Part shown: positions 27,301-37,067 of the stretch, one piece after another
Layout of the letters: each line of letters begins with the position of its first letter
Position numbering within the stretch: position 1 is the first letter of the stretch
IMG/VR virus record: IMGVR_UViG_3300025853_000182
Span: 1-44,103 of that record
Origin: a virus
Strand: one strand, 5' to 3'
Length of the DNA stretch: 44,103 nucleotides
Program-made: the position numbers and the translations under genes
The notes under the pieces: model-generated
What the model was told of the DNA's origin: nothing
Database searches by the model: none
Seen by the model: only the letters and a program-made list of their open reading frames with translations

Positions 27301-30300
27301 TTGGGACAAAGAACGAGCGTTTGCTTCGCATGACCGTGGTACACACATGGGTTATATGCGTGCTCACCTCGGCCGAGTTGTATCGGATTCAGGTGGTAAA
27401 TCGGGATTCAGTATCATCATTCACAGCACGATACCCGGTGCGTCAGGTCGTAATTTCTGTGTATGGCTTGACAACGCACGTGGTCAGTTGTCCTACCGAC
27501 CACAGTTCTTGATTGGTCATGGTGGTCGATTCCGTAACTATTGGTGTCAGCCTGACGAAATGACAGGCGAAAACATGCACCCTGCGCCAATGCCAATCAA
27601 TCGCTTTGGTCGCCCATTTGCACCAGTCACCACGCTCAAAGAATATCTTCCGCCCGATGAGGTGGATGAACCATTCAGAAACAACCTTGAGTTCGGGCCT
27701 GAGACAACAGGTACATCGAGCAACATGGCTTCTTCGACCAGTGAAATCGCATCAGGTCGCAACTCCAACACAATCATTGACGAATCGTTTGAGGCAAAAA
27801 GCCCTGCTTCTCAACTCATCGACGGATTGCGTATTGGTACACATGCACGTGCTCGCATCAATTTCGGCGGATTGACACAGGCAGGTATACCCGGCTGGGC
27901 ACCCGACGCAGGTAACTGGGGCTTTGGCCGTGACCAACAAGATACTCGTTTTGAACACATCTATGGTAACAACGTCGCTGCATTTGCACAGCATGGAACA
28001 GTCGATGCTACATCAACTGGGGGCTACATACCTGATGAACAATTGAGAACAGACAGCATAGGCGACGGTCAATTGTACGGTATTCGATTTATCGACCACC
28101 GTGGCAAAAACCACACCATTCGTATGGTATATCGACAGCACAGTCAGTCGTTTGCAAACGATTTAACCGTATTACCGTCAACACTCGACGACGAAGTAGT
28201 CATTCACTTCGATGACCGTGATGTCGGACAAGGTGGGTTTACCATTGGTAAGCACATGTTCGGAGAAGGTGACGTGTGTGGAGAGTTTACAGCAGGTACG
28301 AAAAAGAAATTCAAGGGCAACCTATGGAATAATTATCCGTCACCTGCGACTGGTATATCAGCAACAGTACAGGTCGTTACAGTGAGTGGGGCTGATGCTC
28401 TCAAGATTACATTCACGGCCCCGTATGACACAAGTAGCACCTTGAATCATCCTGACATCTTGGGCTATCTCGGATTCCCTGAGAAGGGTATGATTCAACT
28501 CAATGACGTAAATAGTTCAGGTGTTGCCGGCAACAACGGGGAGCCACTGTATTACCAAAGTCGTTCGTACCATGGCAAAGCGGGTGCATCAGGGGTACAC
28601 TACTTGTACAACGTTGAAGGCAACACGTCAGCATACGGCTCAGGTGAAACACGAATCATCTGTCCACGGATGTCGTTTACGTCGGTATTGACAGACGAGG
28701 TCATGGCTGCTGCTGTTGAGTTTGCTCTAACCATGGATGACCCGAACAGTGCGGATGTCAACAAGACCACATTCGACTGCACGCACATGCTTGCACCTGA
28801 CGGTCGCACACTTGGTGAATGGGGTGTATCTCCTACAGCCATCCGTGTCAAATCACATTCGGCCTCCAAGCGAATCATTCCACTACGTAAATTGTTTGAA
28901 GTCAGTCGTGAAAAAGATTGGGGATTCCAAGCGGGAGCATCGGTCCAAGCAACTGGTACCGACCATTTGGGTGGTCTTTCAACAGATGAATTTGACGACG
29001 GAACACGACTCGATGTCGGGTACATTCCGAAAACTGTACTTCACATCACTACGAAGTATCGAGGTACAAATGCAAACACGGCAACGCCTGTTCTTGTCGA
29101 TAGTGCAAACAATGTCGTTGACACGATTGATTGGAAACAAAACCTACGAGGTAATACATTCTATAGAACAGCAGGCGACCGTGTTATACCGTGTGTCAAC
29201 AGCCCTATGATTAACGTTCACAATACGAGCAGTACAGGCATTACGTTACCTACAAGCCAATACCTGTATCTCATCACTACACCTGCATCAACCGATACAG
29301 ACAGTTGGGCTGAAAAAATCACAGTATGGCTCGGCAGTGAAGAATCAGGTATTGTATCAAGCAAACCCGGCTCGACATCAACGACTGAACTTGAGTTTGT
29401 AGCCGATTCAGCACAGTGGAGTGGAACAATTGCTAACAGCGACATCCTTGTAAGACAAGGTTCTATAGAATACTCTTCTGAAGTAGGAGGCATTCGTCGA
29501 GCAGGTAGCCATCATGGTGAGCCGTTCTTGCACTTCCGAGGCGCACATGACAGTCCTGACCATTGGGTACCATTGTACTTTGGTGGTGGATTCTCAGGCG
29601 TAACACTTGATGTCAATGACGGTACACAAAATGATTACAGTGAGTTCTATGAGCACCCATACTCAGGTGGACCGACAGGTTCGGCTGGATTACAAAACGT
29701 AGGTGAGATAGCAGGTTCATACGCTTTGCTTGATGCAAACGCAATGCTCGCTATGTTCCCCGGAACTCCGTATCTCGACCAACATGAAGGTCGCAACAGC
29801 ATGCCATTCTTCAATCAAGATGCTATGCTGTCATTTGATTTGGATGCGGGTAATAGCACAAACTCTTCTAGTACGGGGGTAACGTACACAGGTGGTGGAA
29901 CGACTGTTCGCTGTCAACGACCAAGTCCAATTGTCCTTCGATTCTCACACCCACACGCTCGTTATACCGCAGCGGGTGATGCAACTGACCATACAACGTA
30001 CATGATTTTTGGACCCGGCCAAAGCGTGCCTCACAACTTTGCAGCACACGAGCCGCAACTGTCGAGCATTGTTACGGGCGGAAACGGCTACAGCGCTGTG
30101 CCTACTGGTAAGAACTTGCCTAACGAGATTGCACACGGTGCAGCCAGTCGTAATGGATTCAGTGCTCACTTGCCACCTACTGCCGAGTATCAGAAAGGCA
30201 ACGTGCAGGGCTACAACTATGTTATGAATTGGGAACCATCTAAGGGTCAACCGAACAGTACATTGTTTGCTCAGACGGCAGGGCAAGGATTGTTTTACGA

Positions 30301-33300
30301 TACACAAATGACTGCAACAAATCCACCTGCTCACGCTCACCCGATGTCATATGTGTTTACGAATTATGCAGGTGTTGCAATGGGCGCATCAGGTCTCGCG
30401 ACAACACTTGCACGCTCGTGCGTTTGGCACATGGACGGAGGCTATCACCCCGGCGGTCATTTCCTTGACAACCACATCGAACGAAACCCAAAGCACCCAG
30501 TATCAACTCTGCGTATATCGACTGGCTCAAACGCTCAGCAAAACCCTACAGTATTCCGTGTGTCGTCTTTGTTAGGAACTGCTTACTTAAGCACTTTTGG
30601 AGGCGACACAAACATGACAAGCAACGCAGATTACGTTGTTATCGACGCTACTCGTGCACAGAATGCCGAGGAACTTGCTACAATTGTTTCAGCAGGCGTC
30701 AACACATTCCCCGGAACTGACCCACTCAAAGCGATTGGTGGTACGTTCCTGCCCTCGTTCCAAACCGCTGCCAAGCAAGACCGATACGGTTGGGTCGAAC
30801 TAACGATGGCTACTGGTGGGTATACTGCCGAAAGTGGCGCTGCTGCAACATTACAGGCCAACGCATCTATTCCTACAACATTACCTCAATACGGTTGGCT
30901 GCGTATTACAGACGGAGGTTCAAACGTAGGCTTTGCATCTTATGCTTCTTACAGTAGTGCTACGTTTACATTAGCGAAGAACTTGACAACTACAACCAAT
31001 ATTGTCGACCCGACAACGAAGGCTGCTGTTACAGCATCAACCATCAACGGATTGGGAGCAGGTGCTGTCAAAATCTATGTGTGGACAAAGGCAGGTACCC
31101 ATCGCTACAACAACACTTCCGAAGCCCGTGACCACATGACACAGGTTCACTACAGCGGTTACGCCGATGCCGTTGACAGAACCAAGCCAATCGGAGCAGT
31201 TGGTTGGTCGGGCGAAGCGTACTCGTATCTCAATTCGTACAACGGTACTCAAATCGGCAGCACCAAGTTCCCTGCTGGAAAAGGTGCTTGGCATCCGTTC
31301 CTCGGATTTAATCCATATGGGGCAGCCGAATCTTGTTTGTCAGGTAGTTCACCCATCGGCGCTGACTCAATGCCTGCAAGCGTATATGAGCAGTCATGTG
31401 AGATTGGTTTAGCCTCACGTCATTTGATTGCTATCACGCACGAAAGCGAGATGCCTTTGATTGCAAAGGCTGACCGTGATGGTATTCTTTGTGCAGGTGA
31501 CTGGCTTGACCTCAAACGGGGTGGAAATATTACACACGCAGGTACAACCCAGTGGGACACTGCGAAGGTACACAACCGTGACCGATACGTTGGTCCCGCT
31601 ACAGCAGGTCCGCACGTTGAAGCGATGATGTTGGCCGATGTAAGTTCTTACCCACAAACAGCCTCATACCCTGCTGTTGGCACGGAAACGTACTGGCACA
31701 GTCGTGTTACATCGGCAGCCCACATCGAACGAGCCGACCCATGTCAAAGCCCTACAGGTGATTTGTTTTGGGACGAATCAAAGGTCACTGCGAGCCAGTT
31801 CCACGAAGACACTGCTACGTACGGTGTAACTTGCCAAGGTATTACATCACCGACACAGTACAGTGCAACAGGAACTGGCATTTACAAATTTTACAAAACA
31901 CAAAACCCTGCTCGCAACTTCAACGAAGAACACGTTGTATGGAAGCGTATGGACGGTGGTAATCTTACTATGCCTGCGTCTAACGCACGGGGTCTTGGTA
32001 TGGTACCGTGGGTCTATAGAAAGGATGGCGGAGCCTACAAGAAGGTTGGTGAGAAGATACTTGGAAACAATCGATTTTCGTTTGAAACAACAAACGGTGC
32101 GATGTTCCCAATCATTCAGGCACAGGAGTTGTCACACCCACAACTAGCCGAGCAAAACCAATTTGCTACAAAAATCGAGGATGCACTGCTCATACCAAAC
32201 GAGGAGATACAATTCCAAAGCCTACAGGTCGTCGATGACACTGGGCAAGAGCACAGAATCGCAGGTGGTAGTCCGCTTGGAACAGTCATTCTCGATTTCA
32301 GGCATCTGAGCAACAGAGAAATAGAAGGCTTGTCACCTGCACTTGCAGGTTCAGGCATATCACCCAACCTGAAAATACGACTACCTGACCCTGACGATAT
32401 TCCGGGCAACATTATCATTCGTCCAAGTTTTGACCGCATACAAGGCTATCAGAACGAAACAATGGGTAGCGGTGGCATGCAGCATCCGTCGCAGCCTCAA
32501 CAGGCAATTACGAACATGTTCAACAATGCTCAGCCCGGACCACGTGCTTGGCCTACGTGGGAGAACAATGGATGGGAGCATCTGAGCCAAGATGGTACAG
32601 ACATATCGACAACAAAGAGTAAGACACGACTTGGTTCGCCTGACTCTTCTGTCGAAGGTTGGTCAGACCACACAAACAACAACCCACTTGAAACAGCCTA
32701 CGAGCCACACGACCGTTCACTACAGTTTCACGTCACAAGAATGGGCATAACAATGACGCATCGTGACGATGTTGATGAACTGACTTTCAGTAATTATGAC
32801 GATGTGGATAACGAAATCGACGTTTCGACCACACCGGAACCATCAACTTGGTTGAATGCAAGTGAACGAAGCGGTGGCCGCTGGTTCTTACGTGTCTATG
32901 ACCCAACAACAAACAAAGGTGTACTTGCTTCGTACACAGGTACAGATACTGACAGGTTTATAGGAGTCGTTGTATCTCCTGATTTTATATCGTTCGTTAC
33001 TGGCAAAATAGGACTCAAGGTCGTACCTTCGTATTTCATGCCTGCGGGTAGCACTCGTTTCTTTGCATCACGTCGGTTACGTGACCACAGCGAGTACAGT
33101 GGCTCAAGCCCTGACATGCCGAACATCGATTGGTCAAGCATCACTACGACTCCTTACACACAATTGACGGCGCCGAAGATGACGCCGATGCCAATCCCTC
33201 GTATGGGTCACCACTACGTCACGCCGACAATGGCACTACTACCCGGTCATTACGCTCACCCTGCTTATCAGCGAATGTACGATTTACACCTTGCTTGTCG

Positions 33301-36300
33301 AAGTGCATCAAACAAACCATTTGAAGATGCTTATTTGGGCGATACGGAAGTGGTAGCCAACACACCCGGACGTGACCCTCTTGTTTGGTTCAGTGGACCA
33401 ACGGCAGCGTTTGCCCCGTCTGACATTCACGGTGGTGCGTTTACGCTCATGACCGAAACGAAAGTCAAGTACGATGGCTACGGTATCGCTGCGTCAAATG
33501 GAACAGCAGGTACGACAAACTCACAAGGCGGTCATTCGATTGTACTGGAAGCAGCGGGTACGTACACGCTTGACAACCACTTCCCTGACCCAATGGAAGT
33601 TGGTGCTTATCAGATTATCATTCAACCGAACGTGTTCTCACAACAGATTACTGGTTACCATCTCAATCACAGTGATGCAACCAAAGCCCCATCCGAGTCA
33701 GGTGACAAGGTAATAGAACTCACTGGTCAGCAAGTCAACACTGTCATTGCTATAGAACACGATACTTCGGGTCTTGGAGGCATAACGCTTGTCCTTGCCG
33801 AAGCGACCATGGCCGACGTACGAGGCTGTGAGATTATCATCAATGAAGTTATACTTGACTTGGAACCTGATGCGGGAAGTCAATTCACCAACATACCTAC
33901 ATTGGGATTGTATAACCCGCTTGGTGTTGATGAAACTGCATCACCTGCATTCACACGCCGTAGCCTACCATACCGACCGAACATGTTCATTCAAACAACG
34001 CCGGGTATGACTACAACAGTACCATGGTGGGCGCAGTTGCACAAAGATGGTGCACGTAACAGTGCGGCTGACGAGTTCAAGTTCCTTGAGTGGCACACAC
34101 CGGACCATTACTATCAACTCAATCGACCTGCGTTTGGTTCAGTAGGTGCACAAATTACGCTTGCAGGTTTCTCAACTATTTACCCTGACATATATGGCGA
34201 GCACTATCGAGCACGCAGTCTCAATCCAAGTTGCGTTGTCATTTCGTCCGATGCAAGTGCACAGACAATCACAGTCGACAGCAATGAGTTATTCCCAGTG
34301 GAGCCGTACTACGGTGAAGTATTGGAATACATCGACGCCGGTGGAGAGCGTCGTACGGCTACGTACACGAATCGCACAGGTACACTAGCACACGCTACAT
34401 TGGCTGCGGCAACGACGTTTGAAGGCGTATCGACAGCCAACCTGTTCTTCACCAATCTGACCGCAGGTACAATCCTACGACTCAGCGGACCATACGACAA
34501 CAGAAAAGCGGGTGAAGTGTTCAAGAACTCCGAATCAAGTATTGCTACTCGTACACTTGCTCAGACGTTTGCAGGCACACGAGATACAAACTCATTGCAC
34601 ACACCTGACGCATTCTTGTGCATGTGGCATCCGAATCTTGGGCGCCCGTATACATACTACTCAGATGACAGCAGTCGTTCGTTCTATAGCGCCGCGGGTG
34701 CAGCCGACTCACCTGTCAACAAAGCATCGCTCAACAACATCCCTGAGCACTTTGAGACAATCCACTATCACGACTTCTTTTATGCTGCGTCGAAAGGACC
34801 ATTTGCACTTGGTATGAGTTGGGTCGCTCCGCCACACGATGCGGACAATGACGCTGCCACAACTGACTTCCATGACGGTTCAATATACACTGGTGCCCAA
34901 ATGGATGCACTGGTTGATGGTACTGGTACACTCGACCATCAGGGTGGCACAGACGGCTCAGACAAATACAACTTTGCAGGTTACTGGCCGAGTGGCTCCC
35001 GTGGAGGCGCTGGTTCAAGTCGTCTCGACGGATTCCTTGAGGCTGTCATTGGATGGGGCGGTAAGTTGTTCGGTATCGATTGTGTCGGATTCCGTGACGA
35101 CAGCGGCATCGAAGAACGCACCTATGCACAGATGACATCTGATTCGGATTATGCACGAAACACGTGCTTTGGTTACCGCTTTTCGGTAAGACAGCCATAC
35201 AACCGACCACGATGGTCTCCGTATGTGCGGGGTTGGATTGAGGGGACACAGACAAATGCGTTGCTCGGTTACTACCATGGGCCGTTTGTTCAACAAGACA
35301 ACAAGACAAGTGGTTGGGATTATGTTGGTGCTGACACCTATCATGCATCTTCAAACCCCGACGGACAATCCGATGCGGACTTCCCTGCTACTTACACTGG
35401 TATACTGGAGCGATTGACACAGATTAGCGCCATGCTCAACCAAGACCAAATCGGTCGACAGGTTCGGTACAGCGACGGTCGTCGAATGACACAGCCGTTT
35501 GGTTGTCCTGTACGCACAGTGCGTAACGCATCGACAGTACGACGCATGTACCCGAACGACCATGCAGGTTTGGGCATCGCTGAACTTGCTCAGGCTCACC
35601 GGTTCTATCTGATTGACTGGTGGGGCAACACACGTGGTGAAGACGTACGTCGATTCCCAGTGCGTGGGTTTGGTATTCGACCTGCGTGGGACCCTGAGGA
35701 TGCCTACGCTGACACCAATGTTACACATCGACCTGCTGCGAACAGCCTGTTTGGTGGTGACGGCACTGACCGCTACAGCGGTAACGCCAACAACGACAAC
35801 AACGCATCTTCAAACATGGGCACTGCGGACTGGTTTAACCCTGCCAGCGCCATGCGAGTCGGCGACCGTGGTGACGGACGTGGTGTCCGTTGGCCTACAC
35901 ACTTCAACGAGAGTCTGTTGGCCGACGTATCTGAAACAGTCGAGCCAACAGGATTGGTTGTATCACAACCTACCGCTGAGCCGACTGTAGGAAAAGGATT
36001 GATTCGTCCACGAAACGATGTACTGCAAACCGATGAAGTCGAACGTGGTATCAGCAACCGACTTGGTCTTGCTGACGAAGATGGATTGCTTAAGCCGACT
36101 GCCATGGTCAGTGAAGGGGTTGAGTCAGTAACTGCTAACTCGCTGTTGGCCGAGCCTGTTGGTGGCGATGGAGTGCGTGCGGGACTTGACGTCGATACTC
36201 TTGGCGAACTGAATGATGGCATCAGTCGTGAGTATGTCATCATGAGTACAGAAGCACACAGTCTGCACACTGACCGTGAGGTTGGGCAACGTACAACGCT

Positions 36301-37063
36301 ACGTGGGGCACTCGACATTGGTAGCCAAACACTTGGACACCTCAACATGACATCACTCTCTTGGAGTGGACAGCCTGTAAAGGGTGTACTGCGTGTATCG
36401 AACGCTCACGCATTTTGGGCGCTCGGTGGCACATACGTGATGGATTGGTCGGTGCGAGAAGGTGTGCTGTCTGACTTCGGCTGGGGCGCAACTGCTGCGG
36501 CTGATTCGACGAACCCGTATCAGGATGCGAACCATTCGCCGAAGGTTGACCGTACGAACAACACGGACAGCACAATCGAGTTCTTACTGCGTCCGGTCAT
36601 GACACTTGACAAGTCACACATCCAAATGTTCCGACATAATCCTGTCGTGACAGGTAGTACACCACAGGCCAGTCCGAACTTTTATGCAGCCACAGGTGGT
36701 TGCAAGTATGGTTTCTATGTCAGCGATGCACCATCAGCCCGTACAGGTACGCCTTCGTCGCCTCCGTACAAGCCAGTATACGCCATTAAGCCTGCAAGCA
36801 GCGTGACTACATCAACGAGCGACGGTCCGAAGATTCTCGGCGTCGATGTGACAGGATATACCAAGACGGATGTAACGCAGCCAGTCGCTCGTATCGTCAT
36901 GAGTGAGAACACGCTTGAGCATTTCCGCAGCGATGCACCTCGTCGATTGGCCGAGGACGGTGAATCTGACTTCTCAGTGCAGCCACGACACAGCCAAACC
37001 CTACACCCGAAGGGCAGTTCGGGCGATACGTCTTTTAACACAGGCGACCACAGTGGAGAGTGA
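21335..37063 (+). CDS. Giant tail-tip / adhesin-like protein (5242 aa)
   Basis: One uninterrupted reading frame of 15.7 kb, over a third of the window. TTG 21335 after AGGTGTTTGAT is the likely start. Residues about 45-245 form a LamG/concanavalin-A-like lectin domain (FTFESWVIPDSGG, LLQVSVMFNKRHLSLRINGD, STLGLWRFEE). The rest is dominated by beta-rich, Gly/Ser/Thr/Asn/His-containing sequence with no transmembrane segment or coiled coil, and few Cys. Some stretches are rich in aromatic and His residues (GHGGRFRNYWCQPDEMTGE; HRFYLIDWWGNTRGEDVRRF near 4750). The C-terminal 60 residues are polar and disordered. It lies where tailed viruses put tail-tip and receptor-binding proteins. A lectin domain at the N-terminus supports glycan binding on host cells. 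No enzymatic domain is recognised. Confidence 0.8.
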   Translation: MAVSADSTYAMRFNGISDAVIIPMQNFAQASGNFQSGAPVTDMLIPTALDSFTFESWVIPDSGGIVWEYEHVMRLAVGAPSSSAPASFQVKLRSKDTGNENTFTLSSATAITKPDGTVSHYDGVTYPRTALVVHDAYDALDGLKPHNAAVHDGHRELLQVSVMFNKRHLSLRINGDIVAAKTLTSDHELVMYPTQVFVGGQGGEFRGTIEAIHWARGAHDSSVDSYAPVLTDSTLGLWRFEEPIEPISTILALPSLSASTSANSTITIGATEAQSLIDVLTGKSGITSIDLTSATYSAGNYTVTKNAANSESTITIPQVSFNLLINPLGYNRTTGVPNREAPERVRLTNVDASAGTITVESIHLDFVSNTTNGRRGLLMAHSASDAVIVIGDCLVDSGTANQGVGTGTQFSNRQGQVAVDESDFENHGIVFSTRMAIADDPYMKYSATTNMGAAFTAGHTGRHILNHVKSHPYIGMLPRPIDSEVEQNIDGSASVMTATFAPQYANVRDAAPANSIVSFYDVSGPFTVASTSFTTEVKQVVENGMAGITDSNRDLLALGVEDVRNFLLRSATSTSLTSLTTDSDEHIRHMTPSSESRTAMLEIPSLLQYGRPALVQVKYNAVDITGRGIKHAATARLTAGISGGGTVLTFASVKQFGANTDTITADLISIGGEVAGASSITATISHSANTLTFSSATTGAFQSAATTNAIVNSYLSHGALLVESTYPDVGEEVTSGTRIIDLIHTDIKAGNAVVHAAGGVLRCVTTSQMLYKEGELNGDDEEGHQTERVLDFTMCPENYLPVHTSDSPQLNPRRILSPRASNSARDSVFNRIVIIPSSNGNDKFDVDLDGHLVQGKQGTVRKSTGVFVNNNGGHAAGTTTITVDGANATNFFGAGTRLFSLDGVQLGTVGSSTSTSITLASGSTQAVVDNEELFYQPMGKAVGTTAQSSGVHEVFDIVSHTTDGIYTEFVVQPSDRNRFTQLSKLFTNEQGTNVRANQFEIHYLMGRGRALTMSDGDAGTSVLRAHGLGADLAANSISVKGDGAPDSFIVKETMPGSPVVTVTLGGAGQGAINTKPTYNPSPTARLGWSTRRDCSVRVSATTSTKVTVVPLNNKSAALASWGTYCFPKVGRIYFGVPVESGDSATKYASAEYTSKDGTQFTFSSGTGHTGSGKFLLTDGSESDSLSAWLTATGMKAGSVIVVDDQFNEGSMCNDGTTINDRLFQTLDTVQHDYQLGTQYASTRAMVEIPLFDDFFFENEDEGIFPGPDNSMKLHLDPTYAAPTWAPNPVGRRAPSIAPEDPTVNSAFSTSIKENKHRRGTVVSQPYDSTNRRIYVQDYKVFPIATAAPVTVASIDGALRYRRAFLPSGEWVLYDTRNTSGYLEVAGNVSSDDNWAFSKNFLQQLSVGVSIMPASGFQDMNYPSIADNPLVDSAGFEARRPYYYDRANVMTQGGNVDYGMKQYVSAVEFRAGPRANPHLKRIKNKRARSTSNQAYVLSTLVLADISDFPKSNAHASNYKYRIAWWNGTVYKFAHYDTINTTTGAMVLNNIDSGFTPQIGDEIILWDMHAPSGVYPEVKEDAFLNTAWANPYCNGGLRAGDTVWMNMHYTNPHAIEGLFCKSRGTLNEAEVWSGFLEGEGDFATTPRESIAMENFLIGNSCIETARNFVQHVNKTIELNYEALGLDAANAPTVAYIDPYQSTEEHARVLLYDVAHDREFIAFQDLWMQVQSSPQAATIGAEPQSTGTINNQTTGAGTGLDVANGFPSQNKSLASTTQSEFMEAAMAHKSTWNLNVDLSTHATGYHGHTPSDPDLVGIQVRTNPAVSSTKDDLANDEHQQINVSTTENSTFFDTPDGTRCIPVFLALKGIRTTSLDLSTHEESRLQHLPHWSDMDFVRRLTIDFGEIGMKDGIRNIEAAAREIVRLINQAGAPNGRTHARKPADQYFGESERFGLSRVANQADVTNGITDPTAAHLNAGFAATGSTHDPSPFWDKERAFASHDRGTHMGYMRAHLGRVVSDSGGKSGFSIIIHSTIPGASGRNFCVWLDNARGQLSYRPQFLIGHGGRFRNYWCQPDEMTGENMHPAPMPINRFGRPFAPVTTLKEYLPPDEVDEPFRNNLEFGPETTGTSSNMASSTSEIASGRNSNTIIDESFEAKSPASQLIDGLRIGTHARARINFGGLTQAGIPGWAPDAGNWGFGRDQQDTRFEHIYGNNVAAFAQHGTVDATSTGGYIPDEQLRTDSIGDGQLYGIRFIDHRGKNHTIRMVYRQHSQSFANDLTVLPSTLDDEVVIHFDDRDVGQGGFTIGKHMFGEGDVCGEFTAGTKKKFKGNLWNNYPSPATGISATVQVVTVSGADALKITFTAPYDTSSTLNHPDILGYLGFPEKGMIQLNDVNSSGVAGNNGEPLYYQSRSYHGKAGASGVHYLYNVEGNTSAYGSGETRIICPRMSFTSVLTDEVMAAAVEFALTMDDPNSADVNKTTFDCTHMLAPDGRTLGEWGVSPTAIRVKSHSASKRIIPLRKLFEVSREKDWGFQAGASVQATGTDHLGGLSTDEFDDGTRLDVGYIPKTVLHITTKYRGTNANTATPVLVDSANNVVDTIDWKQNLRGNTFYRTAGDRVIPCVNSPMINVHNTSSTGITLPTSQYLYLITTPASTDTDSWAEKITVWLGSEESGIVSSKPGSTSTTELEFVADSAQWSGTIANSDILVRQGSIEYSSEVGGIRRAGSHHGEPFLHFRGAHDSPDHWVPLYFGGGFSGVTLDVNDGTQNDYSEFYEHPYSGGPTGSAGLQNVGEIAGSYALLDANAMLAMFPGTPYLDQHEGRNSMPFFNQDAMLSFDLDAGNSTNSSSTGVTYTGGGTTVRCQRPSPIVLRFSHPHARYTAAGDATDHTTYMIFGPGQSVPHNFAAHEPQLSSIVTGGNGYSAVPTGKNLPNEIAHGAASRNGFSAHLPPTAEYQKGNVQGYNYVMNWEPSKGQPNSTLFAQTAGQGLFYDTQMTATNPPAHAHPMSYVFTNYAGVAMGASGLATTLARSCVWHMDGGYHPGGHFLDNHIERNPKHPVSTLRISTGSNAQQNPTVFRVSSLLGTAYLSTFGGDTNMTSNADYVVIDATRAQNAEELATIVSAGVNTFPGTDPLKAIGGTFLPSFQTAAKQDRYGWVELTMATGGYTAESGAAATLQANASIPTTLPQYGWLRITDGGSNVGFASYASYSSATFTLAKNLTTTTNIVDPTTKAAVTASTINGLGAGAVKIYVWTKAGTHRYNNTSEARDHMTQVHYSGYADAVDRTKPIGAVGWSGEAYSYLNSYNGTQIGSTKFPAGKGAWHPFLGFNPYGAAESCLSGSSPIGADSMPASVYEQSCEIGLASRHLIAITHESEMPLIAKADRDGILCAGDWLDLKRGGNITHAGTTQWDTAKVHNRDRYVGPATAGPHVEAMMLADVSSYPQTASYPAVGTETYWHSRVTSAAHIERADPCQSPTGDLFWDESKVTASQFHEDTATYGVTCQGITSPTQYSATGTGIYKFYKTQNPARNFNEEHVVWKRMDGGNLTMPASNARGLGMVPWVYRKDGGAYKKVGEKILGNNRFSFETTNGAMFPIIQAQELSHPQLAEQNQFATKIEDALLIPNEEIQFQSLQVVDDTGQEHRIAGGSPLGTVILDFRHLSNREIEGLSPALAGSGISPNLKIRLPDPDDIPGNIIIRPSFDRIQGYQNETMGSGGMQHPSQPQQAITNMFNNAQPGPRAWPTWENNGWEHLSQDGTDISTTKSKTRLGSPDSSVEGWSDHTNNNPLETAYEPHDRSLQFHVTRMGITMTHRDDVDELTFSNYDDVDNEIDVSTTPEPSTWLNASERSGGRWFLRVYDPTTNKGVLASYTGTDTDRFIGVVVSPDFISFVTGKIGLKVVPSYFMPAGSTRFFASRRLRDHSEYSGSSPDMPNIDWSSITTTPYTQLTAPKMTPMPIPRMGHHYVTPTMALLPGHYAHPAYQRMYDLHLACRSASNKPFEDAYLGDTEVVANTPGRDPLVWFSGPTAAFAPSDIHGGAFTLMTETKVKYDGYGIAASNGTAGTTNSQGGHSIVLEAAGTYTLDNHFPDPMEVGAYQIIIQPNVFSQQITGYHLNHSDATKAPSESGDKVIELTGQQVNTVIAIEHDTSGLGGITLVLAEATMADVRGCEIIINEVILDLEPDAGSQFTNIPTLGLYNPLGVDETASPAFTRRSLPYRPNMFIQTTPGMTTTVPWWAQLHKDGARNSAADEFKFLEWHTPDHYYQLNRPAFGSVGAQITLAGFSTIYPDIYGEHYRARSLNPSCVVISSDASAQTITVDSNELFPVEPYYGEVLEYIDAGGERRTATYTNRTGTLAHATLAAATTFEGVSTANLFFTNLTAGTILRLSGPYDNRKAGEVFKNSESSIATRTLAQTFAGTRDTNSLHTPDAFLCMWHPNLGRPYTYYSDDSSRSFYSAAGAADSPVNKASLNNIPEHFETIHYHDFFYAASKGPFALGMSWVAPPHDADNDAATTDFHDGSIYTGAQMDALVDGTGTLDHQGGTDGSDKYNFAGYWPSGSRGGAGSSRLDGFLEAVIGWGGKLFGIDCVGFRDDSGIEERTYAQMTSDSDYARNTCFGYRFSVRQPYNRPRWSPYVRGWIEGTQTNALLGYYHGPFVQQDNKTSGWDYVGADTYHASSNPDGQSDADFPATYTGILERLTQISAMLNQDQIGRQVRYSDGRRMTQPFGCPVRTVRNASTVRRMYPNDHAGLGIAELAQAHRFYLIDWWGNTRGEDVRRFPVRGFGIRPAWDPEDAYADTNVTHRPAANSLFGGDGTDRYSGNANNDNNASSNMGTADWFNPASAMRVGDRGDGRGVRWPTHFNESLLADVSETVEPTGLVVSQPTAEPTVGKGLIRPRNDVLQTDEVERGISNRLGLADEDGLLKPTAMVSEGVESVTANSLLAEPVGGDGVRAGLDVDTLGELNDGISREYVIMSTEAHSLHTDREVGQRTTLRGALDIGSQTLGHLNMTSLSWSGQPVKGVLRVSNAHAFWALGGTYVMDWSVREGVLSDFGWGATAAADSTNPYQDANHSPKVDRTNNTDSTIEFLLRPVMTLDKSHIQMFRHNPVVTGSTPQASPNFYAATGGCKYGFYVSDAPSARTGTPSSPPYKPVYAIKPASSVTTSTSDGPKILGVDVTGYTKTDVTQPVARIVMSENTLEHFRSDAPRRLAEDGESDFSVQPRHSQTLHPKGSSGDTSFNTGDHSGE
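29159..29168. repeat. Palindrome TTCTATAGAA, copy 2
   Basis: Within the giant gene, read in the frame T-F-Y-R-T, different from the S-I-E reading of the other copies, so it is not explained by a repeated peptide. Confidence 0.7.
29461..29470. repeat. Palindrome TTCTATAGAA, copy 3
   Basis: Within the giant gene, about 300 bases from copy 2; read as G-S-I-E-Y. Confidence 0.7.
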
Positions 37064-37067
37064 TAGC

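Noticed and set aside
35773-36348. 191-codon minus-strand open frame inside the giant gene
   Set aside because: Ser/Pro/Arg-rich, no ribosome site, no family resemblance; a product of the codon bias of the sense strand.
21335-37063. The giant protein as the tape measure
   Set aside because: It is beta-rich with a lectin domain, lacks long helices, and lies after the distal tail proteins, not directly after the chaperones.
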